The notes under the pieces: model-generated
Told to the model about the DNA's origin: nothing
Database searches by the model: none
The model's input: only the letters and a program-made list of their open reading frames with translations
Position numbers and translations under genes: made by a program
In this document: piece after piece, positions 1 through 7,352 of the stretch
Layout: each line of letters starts with the position of its first letter
How positions within the stretch are numbered: the first letter of the stretch is position 1
Source: Bacteroidetes bacterium QS_9_68_14
Lineage (GTDB): Bacteria > Bacteroidota > Rhodothermia > Rhodothermales > Salinibacteraceae
Direction: 5' to 3'
Assembly (NCBI GenBank): GCA_003022535.1
Contig: PXTT01000074.1
Span: forward strand, 1-41,549
DNA length: 41,549 nt

Positions 1-441
1 CTGCTGAACACGTACATCCTGCTGGCCAGCAGCTTCACGGTCGTGCTGGCGCTGGTGTTCGCCCGCCGCGGCGTCGGCACCACCGAGATCGGTCCGCTGT
101 CTGTCGAGAACCGGAAGCTGACGCTCGGGTTCATCGGGACGACGTTCCTCGGCGCCTGCCTGTTCCTGCTGAACAAGGGCATCGAGTGGGTCGACCTGTA
201 CTTCCACCAGGGCTGGACGTTCAACGCGGACATCATGTCCTCGACGTTCTACCTGACGACGGGCCTGCACGCGGCCCACGTCGTGATCGGCATGATGCTC
301 ATGCTGTTCCTGATGGTGCGAGCCTACACCGGCGCCTACCAGGGTGAAGAGAACGCCCGGACGATCGAGTACTTCGGGCTGTACTGGCACTTCGTGGACA
401 TCGTGTGGCTGTTCCTGTTCCCGCTGTTTTACATCCTGTAG
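1..441 (+). CDS. Cytochrome c oxidase subunit III (5'-truncated)
   Basis: This is the C-terminal part of heme-copper oxidase subunit III, a membrane subunit of the terminal oxidase; the reading frame is open from base 1, so the start lies outside the window. At least four hydrophobic segments are visible. The family signature is clear: TGLHAAHVVIG followed by YWHFVDIVWLFLFP at the C-terminus, the usual histidine-rich ending of CoxC/CyoC proteins. The stop is followed 9 bases later by the subunit IV gene, so the two are probably co-transcribed. Composition and the pairing with a short subunit IV match haloarchaeal oxidase clusters. The family call is secure; which type of terminal oxidase it belongs to cannot be told from this fragment. 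Confidence 0.93.
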   Translation: MLNTYILLASSFTVVLALVFARRGVGTTEIGPLSVENRKLTLGFIGTTFLGACLFLLNKGIEWVDLYFHQGWTFNADIMSSTFYLTTGLHAAHVVIGMMLMLFLMVRAYTGAYQGEENARTIEYFGLYWHFVDIVWLFLFPLFYIL

Positions 442-450
442 GCGATCACA

Positions 451-720
451 ATGGCATCAATCAAACTCTACACGGCAATCTTCGGCGTACTGATGGTCCT
501 GTCGACGATGCAGGCGGCCCTGGAGTTCACGGGGCTCCTCGAGGAGTTCTACGTCCCGATCATGGGCGTCATGCTGCTGCTGTCGACGATCAAGGCCGTC
601 AGCGTCGCGGGCTGGTACATGCACGTGTTCGACGAGCCGCGCGCGATCAGCTACCTCGCGATCGCCGCCGTCATCGGCGTCCTGGCGCTGATCGCCGGCG
701 CTGCCTACTCGATCACGTGA
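451..720 (+). CDS. Cytochrome c oxidase subunit IV (prokaryotic type)
   Basis: This is an 89-residue membrane protein with three hydrophobic helices (about residues 5-22, 33-52 and 64-86). The central GWYMHVFDEPR stretch matches the conserved loop of prokaryotic COX4/CyoD-like subunits, which help assemble or stabilise the oxidase. The ATG follows the subunit III stop by 9 bases, so it is the next gene of the same operon. Length is normal for the haloarchaeal family. No further oxidase gene follows; a tRNA region comes next. Confidence 0.85.
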   Translation: MASIKLYTAIFGVLMVLSTMQAALEFTGLLEEFYVPIMGVMLLLSTIKAVSVAGWYMHVFDEPRAISYLAIAAVIGVLALIAGAAYSIT

Positions 721-732
721 TCCTTCGCAGGT

Positions 733-756
733 ATGGGTTCGGGCGGGTTCGAACCG
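733..756. repeat. Direct copy of the tRNA-Val 3' end
   Basis: Bases 733-756 are identical to 854-877, which cover the 3' acceptor strand and most of the T arm of the downstream tRNA-Val gene. The copies lie in the same orientation, 121 bases apart. Duplicated tRNA 3' ends are the classic footprint of integrase-mediated insertion (attL/attR), but no integrase or cargo lies between them, so this would be a remnant. The region also holds another T-arm-like word (about 790-800). A chance or tRNA-decay origin is possible. Confidence 0.55.
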
Positions 757-854
757 AAACCAGACGTGCTCGCTTCGCTGCGCGCGACTGGTAGGGTTCG
801 AACCGCACCCTCACGTTATCATGCTGCTGCTCACGAGTGTTCGCAGCAGCAAGA

Positions 855-928
855 TGGGTTCGGGCGGGTTCGAACCGCCGATCTCGGCCTTGTAAGGGCC
901 GCGTCATGACCAGCTAGACCACGAACCC
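855..928 (-). tRNA. tRNA-Val (anticodon UAC)
   Basis: The minus strand folds into a complete 74-base cloverleaf. The acceptor arm GGGTTCG pairs with CGAACCC and is followed by discriminator A. The anticodon stem CGGCC/GGCCG carries the loop CTTACAA, giving anticodon TAC (valine). The T arm is GGCGG-TTCGAAC-CCGCC. No CCA is encoded and no intron is present. The GGGU start is usual for archaeal tRNA-Val. Its 3' end is duplicated at 733-756. Confidence 0.95.
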
Positions 929-1012
929 GGCAGTTCATGCAAGTCGTCGCCGAGAAATAACAGTTTCTGTCTCTCCCGGAACGCTTACCGGCCCGCGACT
1001 GTTGGGTCCGGT

Positions 1013-1489
1013 ATGCGACAGCGGCTGGCACTCGGGGTCGTCGTCGTCCTGCTGGCCGGCCTCGTCTGGTTCCTGTTCAACCCCCCGCTGCTGTTTGTCG
1101 ACACCGGCGAGTACGAGCGGACGAACGTCACCGTCTACGGCGAGGACGGCGACCCGCTGGCGACGGTTGACGTCCGGGTCGCCGACACCCGCGACAAACG
1201 CCGGGTGGGCCTGAGCCGCACCGACTCCCTCGAGTTCGGCGAGGGGATGCTGTTCGTCCACGGCAGCGAGGGCAGCCACACCTACGTGATGCGCAACATG
1301 TCGTTCGCGCTGGACATCATCTTCGCCGACAGCGACGGGCGGATCACCACCATCCACCACGCGCCGGTCGACGGCGACTCCTACGACGGGCGCGGCAAGT
1401 TCGTCCTCGAAGTGCCGCGGGGGTGGGCCAACGAAACCGGCGTCACCGCCGGCGCGCGGATCGAGATTCCGTCCGAAATAGACGACTGA
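1013..1489 (+). CDS. DUF192 family membrane-anchored protein
   Basis: This 158-residue protein has an N-terminal membrane anchor (about residues 5-24) followed by a DUF192 domain (about 40-155). Typical DUF192 words are present: RRVGLSRTDSL, GEGMLFVHGSEG, an aromatic/Met-rich YVMRNMSFALDIIF, and VLEVPRGWANETGV near the end. The family is widespread in bacteria and haloarchaea; its biochemical role is not established, and an extracytoplasmic location is inferred from the anchor. It is transcribed away from the convergent tRNA gene. The ATG at 1013 is chosen because it begins just before the hydrophobic anchor. Confidence 0.88.
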   Translation: MRQRLALGVVVVLLAGLVWFLFNPPLLFVDTGEYERTNVTVYGEDGDPLATVDVRVADTRDKRRVGLSRTDSLEFGEGMLFVHGSEGSHTYVMRNMSFALDIIFADSDGRITTIHHAPVDGDSYDGRGKFVLEVPRGWANETGVTAGARIEIPSEIDD

Positions 1490-1627
1490 GCGCGGTGGCT
1501 CCGGAGGGTGCCAGAAACCGCCGTCTCCTCTCTGCGTCGCGCTCCTGTGGGCGGCTCCGAGCCCGCCGGCGACGCGTTTGTAAACCGTTATAACGGGCGA
1601 GACAGTAGAGGGGGCCAAGAGATTGCT

Positions 1628-1902
1628 ATGGTCACAGCTCTACTGCGAGACAGGCGCATCTTGCCCGTCTTCGTCGCGCTGATCGCGTTCCTGACGGCGG
1701 CGTTCGTGGTCTCGTTTCTGGGCGGCGGGACGACCGAGATGCTGTACGCGTTCGGGGCCGGCGCGGTCGTGAGCGGCATCCTCATCGGCGTGTACGCGCT
1801 CGGGACGCGTTCGGGCCACCCACACTCCCACTCGCCGTCGCTCTCGGCGCGCTCCTCGCCCTCGTCGGCACGCTCGGCGCGCTCGGGCGCTCGACTGCGT
1901 AA
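1628..1902 (+). pseudogene. Small haloarchaeal membrane protein, frameshifted
   Basis: From the ATG at 1628 the frame encodes two hydrophobic helices (LPVFVALIAFLTAAFVV, then MLYAFGAGAVVSGILIGVYA) and then turns into Ser/Arg-rich low-complexity sequence. Switching frame around 1805-1815 restores a third helix (LPLAVALGALLALVGTLGAL) and a stop at 1900-1902. An intact product would be about 91 residues with three helices, a size common for uncharacterised haloarchaeal membrane proteins. A missing base near the GACGCGTTCGGG word would explain it. It may be a sequencing error or a real lesion. No function is known to me. Confidence 0.6.
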
Positions 1903-2212
1903 TTCCCGGTTGACTCCCGCGCTTTGCGTCCCCCAAAGGGGAGTCGGAGCGACCATTCAACGTCCCCCGATCCCAGGCCGGTCCACGGCGGCCCCTGCAC
2001 CGGCTCCGTTTTGGCTCCGATGCAGTCCCATGGCCGGGGGCTCCCCGCTACAGCCCGCTGATCGCTCCTCGCTCGCTCCGGAGGCCGTCACCCTCCTTTC
2101 GGTGGCCTCTCCTGCCAGTATCGTACCTGATAGCAGCAATTCGCAGAATGACGGACGGTTTGGATACCGATTAAATCGACTTAATTGGAGTTTATTTGGG
2201 ATGAGTATGTAA
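1903..2212. other. Intergenic stretch without a recognisable gene
   Basis: About 310 bases follow the frameshifted membrane-protein gene. The open frames crossing it are Ser/Pro/Arg-rich and resemble no family known to me. Its last 70 bases become much richer in A+T, leading into the TATA-like box of the next gene. No tRNA or clear hairpin was seen. Confidence 0.5.
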
Positions 2213-2220
2213 TCTTTATA
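2213..2220 (+). promoter_or_regulatory. Archaeal TATA-like box for the dockerin gene
   Basis: The word CTTTATA lies about 30-36 bases upstream of the ATG at 2250, inside an A+T-rich stretch that contrasts with the high-GC surroundings. That spacing fits a haloarchaeal promoter producing a leaderless mRNA that begins at or near the start codon, a common arrangement in haloarchaea. Confidence 0.5.
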
Positions 2221-2249
2221 TGCTGATTACAGTCGTCGTATCGTCCAGG

Positions 2250-3596
2250 ATGCGAGTGAACACGATCGGCGCGATCCTACTGGGAGTCGTACTGGTAACA
2301 GCAGTCCCGGCGGCCAGCGTGGCGGTGCCGGCCGCCGTCGGCGCTGGCGACGCAATCGGGGAGCAGGGCCCGCCGTCGATGGACGGCGTGGAACTGTCGG
2401 ACCTGGACGCGCCGCCGAACGCCACACAGGGTGATGTCGTCGAGGTCGAGGCGACAGTGAACAACACGGGCGACGAGGCGGCCAGCGGCCAAGTGCAGTA
2501 CCGCTTCGATGAGTCTCCACGCGGCACCGAGCGGGTCCACCTCGACCCCGGCGAGGAAACGACGGTCACCTTCGAACTGCGGACCAACGGCATCGAGGCG
2601 GGCAGCTACACCCACGGCGTCCACGCCGGTGACAGCAGTGCTGCCGCGGAGATCGAAATCGAGGAAGGCGACCGCGGCGGTGCTCCCGACCGGTCGTTCG
2701 AGGTCTCGAATCTGACGGCGCCGGAGAATGCCAGCCAGGGCGAATGGATCGATGTCAACGCGACGATCACGAACACCGGTGACGGGCAGGCGGCCGGCCC
2801 GGTCAAGTACAAGATCAACGACTCGGTGAAGCGTGCCACCGGCGTCAACCTCGACGCTGGCGAGAGCACGAACGTCAGCTTCGAGTTCAACACGCAACCG
2901 GTCGAGCCGGGCAACTACACGCACGGCGTCTACGCCGGCGGGGACAACGAAACTGCGGAGATCGAGATCCTCGACGGCGACGGTGACGGCGACGGCGACC
3001 TCGCGGCGTTCCGGAACACGACCGCGCTCGATGCGAACCAGACCGAGCCGAACAGTCTCGCGGGCAAGATCCGCGTCGAGGAGCAACACGCCGACACCAC
3101 GAGCGTCGAACTCGCCGTCGACACCGAGGAGAACTCCACGCTCGAGATCACCGTCGAGAGCCACGCCGAGAACGTGACCTTCTACCTGCAGCAGCAGGCG
3201 CTGAAAGCGTCCCAGGATATCGACAACGTGTCGGTGTACCTCGACGGCGAGGAAATCGAGCTGCACGAGGACGCAGGCCCGGGCAACAGCCCGTGGATGG
3301 CGATCGAGGTCGACCACTTCTCGACCCGGGCAGTGAGCTTCGTGAGTGAGGACGGCGATGGCGGCTCGTCGTGGATCGGCGAGGGGCCGCCCCAGGACCT
3401 GAACGGCGACGGCCTCTACCGCGACGTCGACGGTGACGGCGAGTTCAGTGTCACGGACGTGCAGGCGCTGTTCGAGAACCTCGACTCGGCGGCCGTGCAG
3501 GACCGCGCGGCGCAGTTCGACTTCGCCAGCCAGAACGACGGTGAGGTGACGGTTGCAGACGTGCAGGCGCTGTTCGTCGACCTGATGGGCCAGTGA
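2250..3596 (+). CDS. Secreted CARDB-repeat protein with dockerin-like C-terminus
   Basis: The protein starts with a signal-like hydrophobic segment (MRVNTIGAILLGVVLV). Two CARDB-like beta-sandwich repeats follow, each with a 'P..A.QG..V.V.A...NTGD' pattern and a GSYTHGV or GNYTHGV ending. A linker rich in Asp/Gly then leads to a middle beta-rich domain. The C-terminus carries a dockerin type I-like pair of calcium loops (DLNGDG, DVDGDGEFSVTDVQALF, then a second VTVADVQALF helix). The very acidic composition is typical of secreted haloarchaeal proteins. The ATG at 2250 is preferred over 2220 because the signal sequence and the TATA spacing fit. Binding partners and substrate are unknown. Confidence 0.8.
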   Translation: MRVNTIGAILLGVVLVTAVPAASVAVPAAVGAGDAIGEQGPPSMDGVELSDLDAPPNATQGDVVEVEATVNNTGDEAASGQVQYRFDESPRGTERVHLDPGEETTVTFELRTNGIEAGSYTHGVHAGDSSAAAEIEIEEGDRGGAPDRSFEVSNLTAPENASQGEWIDVNATITNTGDGQAAGPVKYKINDSVKRATGVNLDAGESTNVSFEFNTQPVEPGNYTHGVYAGGDNETAEIEILDGDGDGDGDLAAFRNTTALDANQTEPNSLAGKIRVEEQHADTTSVELAVDTEENSTLEITVESHAENVTFYLQQQALKASQDIDNVSVYLDGEEIELHEDAGPGNSPWMAIEVDHFSTRAVSFVSEDGDGGSSWIGEGPPQDLNGDGLYRDVDGDGEFSVTDVQALFENLDSAAVQDRAAQFDFASQNDGEVTVADVQALFVDLMGQ

Positions 3597-3599
3597 GAA

Positions 3600-3764
3600 T
3601 CAGGACTGCGTAACCTTCTCGCGGAACTTCTCGCGAACTTTCTCGATTTTCGGCTGGGCGTGCATCTGGCAGTAGGCGTCGTTGGGGTTTTTGTCGAAGT
3701 AGCTCTGGTGTTTCTCCTCGGCGCGCCAGAACCGCTCCAGCGGCTCTAGCTCGGTCACGACGGG
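3600..3764 (-). CDS. msrA: Peptide methionine sulfoxide reductase MsrA, C-terminal fragment
   Basis: The last ~50 residues before the stop read as the C-terminal end of haloarchaeal-type MsrA: FWRAEEKHQSYF, then NPNDAYC, then HAQPKIEKVREKF. MsrA reduces methionine-S-sulfoxide in proteins; the AEEKHQxYF and NPxxAYC segments are family hallmarks. The catalytic GCFW region and everything N-terminal is missing, because the frame runs into rpiA of another organism near 3753-3764. It is therefore a fragment created at the contig junction, not a functional gene. It converges with the dockerin gene, 3 bases away. Confidence 0.82.
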   Translation of the reverse strand, partial: PVVTELEPLERFWRAEEKHQSYFDKNPNDAYCQMHAQPKIEKVREKFREKVTQS

Positions 3765-3770
3765 GCCGTC
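3745..3770. other. Junction between haloarchaeal and bacterial DNA
   Basis: On the minus strand the frame passes from RpiA sequence (GVAKDGPVVT) straight into MsrA sequence (TELEPLERFWRAEEKHQ). Both families carry a similar 'PVVT' peptide at this point, so a short stretch of shared bases (about 3753-3764) could have let two genomes be joined here. On one side all genes are haloarchaeal; on the other all are Bacteroidota-like. This is best read as an assembly chimera until reads spanning it are shown. Confidence 0.8.
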
Positions 3771-4280
3771 TTTGGCCACACCGGGGCGTAGCTCGACGGC
3801 AGTGGCGCCTGCCTCCTTCAGGAAGCGCGTGGCCGGGCCGGCGGCAGCCATCGGCATTACCTCGACGGGCACGGGCACCTGCTGGCCTAGCCGCTCCACT
3901 TCCTTCGACGGATCGGCGAGCACAGCGAAGCGCTCCGCCTCAGCCGCGACGACCTTCTCGCGGGCATGCGCCGCGCCGCGCCCTTTGATGAGATTCAGCG
4001 CCGGGCTCACCTCGTCGGCCCCATCGAGCGCCAGGTCGAGGCCGCCGGCCTCGTCGAGCGTAGCAAGCGGGATCCCCTCCGCCCGTGCCAGCCGCTCGGC
4101 TGCCGGGGAAGTCGGCACGCCGGCCACGCGCTTCAGCTCGCCCCGGCGCAGGCGCTCTCCCAGCGCGCGCAGGGCGTGCGCCGTCGTCGAGCCGGTGCCC
4201 AGCCCTACGCGCATCCCATCTTCGACCAGCGCCGCCCCCGCTTCTCCAGCGGCTCTCTTTGCCTCGTTGCTGGCGCTCAC
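3753..4280 (-). CDS. rpiA: Ribose-5-phosphate isomerase A, C-terminally truncated
   Basis: RpiA interconverts ribose-5-phosphate and ribulose-5-phosphate in the pentose phosphate pathway. The fragment has the N-terminal phosphate-binding motif GLGTGSTTAHAL, the active-site DGADEV, and LIKGRGAAHAREKVV with the catalytic-region Lys and Glu. It also has VPVPVEVMPMA of the C-terminal half. It then stops resembling RpiA after KDGPVVT and continues as MsrA, so roughly the last 50-60 residues are missing. The start is taken as GTG at 4280, where the sequence becomes family-like (VSASNEAKRAAGE); no ribosome-binding site helps decide. It lies 146 bases downstream of the permease genes on the same strand. 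Confidence 0.85.
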
Positions 4281-4426
4281 TTCGTTTGCGGGCCAAGGGA
4301 AAGAGGAAGCACAGAAAGGGGGGCGGTCTGTCGGAGACGCCTTCGCCAAAGCATAGTGAAGACGCTGCTGACAAAAAACCTCACTCTTTTTTTCCCATCT
4401 CTGCGCGAGGCAGGGCCGACGCGCAC

Positions 4427-5647
4427 TTACTCGTACCGCAGCGACTCGATGGGGTCGAGCCGCGCCGCCTTCCAGGCCGGGTATCCGCCAAAGACAATCG
4501 CGATGCCCGTCACCGCCGCCACGCCGCCCACGGCCCACGCCCACGGGAAGGCCGCGCTGATGTCGAAGTAAACGGCCACGAGGTTGCCAAAGGCCGCCCC
4601 GAGCCCGATCCCGATCAGTCCGCCGATCTGGCACATCACGACTGCCTCGATGAGGAACTGGCGCATGATGTCGCCCCGCTTTGCGCCGACGGCCTTGCGA
4701 ATGCCGATCTCGCGCGTGCGCTCCGTCACGCTCACGAGCATGATGTTCATGATACCGATCCCCGCCGCCAGAAGCGAGATCAGCCCGATGCCCGCCCCGC
4801 CGGTCGTGAGCACGCTGGTAAACTGCTCGGTTCGTTCCTGGAGCGTGGCGTTCGACTCGATCTCGAAGTCATTGTCCTCGGACGGGCCGAGGCCGCGAAT
4901 CACGCGCATGTGGCTGATGACCTGCTGCTTGCCCGCCTGCATCGCCTCGAAGCCGGCCGTCTTCACGCTCAGGTCGCCGATGTTGCGCCCCTGCATGCCG
5001 TAGGCATCCGCCAGCGTCGAGATCGGCGCGACCACGCGGTTGTCGAAGCTCATGTTCAGAAAGCCGCCCTTCTCGGCCAGGACGCCCACCACCTGCAGGC
5101 GCACGCGCCCCACGGTGATCTCCTTGCCCAGCGGTGTGGCGTTGGGGAAGAGCGCCTCCGCGACCTCTTGGCCCAGGAGCGCCACGTTGCGGGCATACTC
5201 CACGTCTTGCTCGGTGAGCGGGCGCCCGGCAGCCAGATCGTAGCCAAAGTTGCCGAGAAAGTTTTCGTCCGCGCCGTAGAGGGTCGTGCCTCCCTCCGTC
5301 GCGTTGCCACCAGAGCGCACCTTCTCCCCGTAGCCGAAGCCTTCCTGGACGCTCACCGTCAGCCCCGGGCCGGCGCGGCGCTTGAGGCGGAGCGCCTGCT
5401 CGTAGGTGATGTCCGGCACCTCGTTGCGCTGCCCGCCTTCCCAGCCGCCCTTACGGCTCACGCTGAACGTGGAGCCGCCGTAGATCTGAAGCGACTCCTG
5501 GAAGTACACGTCGATCACCTCTACGGCCGTCACCGAGGCGATCACCGCGAAGACCCCGATCACCATGCCCAGCAGCGTCAGCGCCGAGCGCGTCAGGTTC
5601 GCCCGCAATGCCGCGAGCGCCGAGCGCGTGGCTTCGATTAGGTTCAT
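4427..5647 (-). CDS. ABC transporter permease, MacB/FtsX type (second of a pair)
   Basis: This is a 406-residue MacB_PCD plus FtsX permease. It has an N-terminal transmembrane helix (about 22-45), a large periplasmic domain, and three C-terminal helices. The region after the second helix contains the family signature REIGIRKAVGAKRGDIMRQFLIEAV, and the C-terminus ends GGYPAWKAARLDPIESLRYE, a standard ending. Such permeases work as dimers with an ATPase and often a periplasmic adaptor in lipoprotein or efflux transport. No ATPase gene lies in the window. It follows a paralogous permease by 123 bases, so the two may form a heterodimer. The ATG at 5647 is chosen since upstream codons look non-coding and are heptad repeats. 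Confidence 0.92.
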   Translation of the reverse strand: MNLIEATRSALAALRANLTRSALTLLGMVIGVFAVIASVTAVEVIDVYFQESLQIYGGSTFSVSRKGGWEGGQRNEVPDITYEQALRLKRRAGPGLTVSVQEGFGYGEKVRSGGNATEGGTTLYGADENFLGNFGYDLAAGRPLTEQDVEYARNVALLGQEVAEALFPNATPLGKEITVGRVRLQVVGVLAEKGGFLNMSFDNRVVAPISTLADAYGMQGRNIGDLSVKTAGFEAMQAGKQQVISHMRVIRGLGPSEDNDFEIESNATLQERTEQFTSVLTTGGAGIGLISLLAAGIGIMNIMLVSVTERTREIGIRKAVGAKRGDIMRQFLIEAVVMCQIGGLIGIGLGAAFGNLVAVYFDISAAFPWAWAVGGVAAVTGIAIVFGGYPAWKAARLDPIESLRYE

Positions 5648-5656
5648 GGCTTCGCC

Positions 5657-5684
5657 GAAGGTTGGAAGGTTTGAGGGGGGAAGG
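5657..5684. repeat. Phased 7-nt repeats upstream of a permease start
   Basis: Read on the minus strand, four 7-base units sit just upstream of the permease ATG: CCTTCCC, CCCTCAA, ACCTTCC, AACCTTC. The C-rich words recur every 7 bases. This is one member of the dispersed heptad family described in the findings. Confidence 0.55.
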
Positions 5685-5770
5685 TGGGGGGGGTCGGAAG
5701 CAAGCGAAAGCGTCGAGCGAAAGGCTCCCTCCTTCTCATACCTTCCCATCCTCGCGCTCGAAGAGCGCAC

Positions 5771-7012
5771 TCACTCGTACCGCAATGCCTCGACCGGCTG
5801 GGCTTTTGCCGCCTGCCACGCCGGGGCCATCCCGAACAGGACGCCCACAGCCACGCAGATGCCGAACGCCAGTGCCACGGTGCTCATCGGTAGCACCGAC
5901 GGGATGCCGAAGGCGCTGATGACTCCCGCCAGCCCGAAGGACACGGCCACGCCCACGGCCCCACCGATCATGCAAATGATGACTGCCTCGATCAAAAACT
6001 GAAGCAGGATCGTGCGCCGCTTTGCGCCGACGGCCTTGCGCAGGCCGATCTCCCCGGTCCGTTCCCTCACCGAGACGTACATGATGTTCATCACGCCGAT
6101 CCCGCCGACCACCAGCGCGAGGCCCGTCAGGAACAGGCCCACCGCGTAGATGGCAAACTTGACGCTGGCAAACTGCGCGCGCACGGTGTCTTGCTGGATC
6201 AGCGTGAAGTTGTTCTCGGCCCTCGGGTCTTGCCCGCGTGCGGTGCGAATGATGCCCGTTAGCTCGCCCGTCGCGCGGTCCATCTGGCCGGTCTGGTCTA
6301 TTTTCGCCATGACCTGAATGGAGCGCCATCGGCTGATGCCGAAGAGCTTCTTGAAGGTAGAATACGGGAAGATGATGCGCTCGTCCTCACTGGTCTGGCC
6401 GAAGAGGCCCGCTCCCTGGCGTTCGCGCACGCCGACGACCGTGCAGGTCTTCCCATCTACGCGGACATCTTTCTGCACCGGCGAGGCCACGGGAAAAAGC
6501 TCGCCAGCGATCTTCGCGCCGATCACGCAGACGTTCTTGGCCGAGCGCTCGTCGCTGCGAGTGAGAAAGCGCCCGGCCGCGAGCTCGATGCCTTTGATGC
6601 GCCCGTAGGCCGGCGTTGAGCCCGTCACGTTGGCCTCCACGACGTTGTCGCCGCGGCGCGCGCGGCGGTTCGTGTTCGTGAGCGGCGCCACCGCGCCGGC
6701 GTACTCCGAGCGCGCGTCGATGGTCTCCACGAGGTCCTCGCTAATGGGCGGCCGGCCGGCGTACTTCCACCACTCGAAGCCTGGCCCGCGCGAGGCCGGG
6801 AAGCGCGAGACGTAGATCACGTCGGTGCCCAGCGAGGAGAGCGTCTTCTCGAACTGCTGACTGATGCCGCTGAGGATCGTGGCCATCGACGTGACCGCCG
6901 CAATCCCGATGATGATGCCCAGCGTCGTGAGCACCGAGCGCATCTTGTGGGTCCGCACCGCGCGCCCGGCGATGCGCAGGCCCTCGATGATCTCGTTGAG
7001 GAAAGCGCGCAC
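5771..7012 (-). CDS. ABC transporter permease, MacB/FtsX type (first of a pair)
   Basis: This 413-residue protein is a paralogue of its downstream neighbour. It has an N-terminal helix (about 23-46; RSVLTTLGIIIGIAAVTSM), a periplasmic MacB_PCD domain and three C-terminal helices. The FtsX signature GEIGLRKAVGAKRRTILLQFLIEAV is followed by the typical ending GMAPAWQAAKAQPVEALRYE. It likely supplies the other half of a membrane pair with the next gene. The ATPase and any adaptor must be encoded elsewhere or beyond the truncated side. It is transcribed divergently from murQ across a 340-base gap. Confidence 0.92.
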   Translation of the reverse strand: MRAFLNEIIEGLRIAGRAVRTHKMRSVLTTLGIIIGIAAVTSMATILSGISQQFEKTLSSLGTDVIYVSRFPASRGPGFEWWKYAGRPPISEDLVETIDARSEYAGAVAPLTNTNRRARRGDNVVEANVTGSTPAYGRIKGIELAAGRFLTRSDERSAKNVCVIGAKIAGELFPVASPVQKDVRVDGKTCTVVGVRERQGAGLFGQTSEDERIIFPYSTFKKLFGISRWRSIQVMAKIDQTGQMDRATGELTGIIRTARGQDPRAENNFTLIQQDTVRAQFASVKFAIYAVGLFLTGLALVVGGIGVMNIMYVSVRERTGEIGLRKAVGAKRRTILLQFLIEAVIICMIGGAVGVAVSFGLAGVISAFGIPSVLPMSTVALAFGICVAVGVLFGMAPAWQAAKAQPVEALRYE

Positions 7013-7075
7013 GCAGCGGGTGGACTAAAGGTCGAAGGCCTCTCATTGCACTGGCGCCTTTAGCTACGCGACACG

Positions 7076-7102
7076 GCAACGCGATGTTACATGTCGCGTT
7101 GC
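7076..7102. promoter_or_regulatory. Perfect 9-bp inverted repeat in a divergent intergenic region
   Basis: Arms GCAACGCGA and TCGCGTTGC flank a 9-base loop (TGTTACATG) that holds its own short TGT/ACA pairing. It lies 64 bases upstream of the permease start, in the 340-base gap shared with murQ. It could be an operator or an RNA hairpin. The arm word GCAACGCG recurs throughout the window, so a dispersed repeat is also possible. Confidence 0.4.
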
Positions 7103-7262
7103 TCGCCTGCGGCGCGTGGTCTCCTCGCCCCCGGCGGCCCGAAGGCCCGCCGCTCCGAGCACGCGTCCCCGGCAGCGAGGCCCGCTGGCCCCGCCGCTTC
7201 CGCGGGCGAAACGCAGGCGATGGCGTTGCCCATGATTGGCGCGGCGCGGCACAGCTTGCAAT

Positions 7263-7291
7263 TTGACATTCGGACGTACCGGTCGTAAAGT
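7263..7291 (+). promoter_or_regulatory. Candidate promoter for murQ
   Basis: TTGACA (7263-7268) and TAAAGT (7286-7291) are separated by exactly 17 bases and would place the start of transcription about 55 bases before the murQ ATG. The -35 box matches the housekeeping consensus perfectly; the -10 box matches four of six positions. Bacteroidota usually use TTTG/TAnnTTTG boxes instead, so confidence is modest. Between this and the ATG are three octamers of the GTTGCTCC type (about 7306-7329). Confidence 0.35.
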
Positions 7292-7352
7292 GACGCCCGA
7301 GCTGCGTTGCTCCGTTGCTCCGTTGCTTCCTTTTCACTGTTCTTGCTCCTCG

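Noticed and set aside
733-812. A second tRNA gene
   Set aside because: Only the T arm and 3' acceptor are present; no anticodon or D arm folds.
1-3760. Haloarchaeal genes acquired by the bacterium through transfer
   Set aside because: The segment holds core haloarchaeal genes (oxidase, tRNA-Val) with archaeal promoter features, no mobile element at the edge, and the joint cuts two genes.
3600-4280. A true bifunctional RpiA-MsrA enzyme
   Set aside because: Both partners are truncated at the joint, missing essential parts (the MsrA catalytic N-terminus, the RpiA C-terminus), and the flanks belong to different domains of life.
7304-7330. Another heptad repeat tract
   Set aside because: The GTTGCTCC units repeat every 8 bases, not 7, so it was left out of the heptad family.
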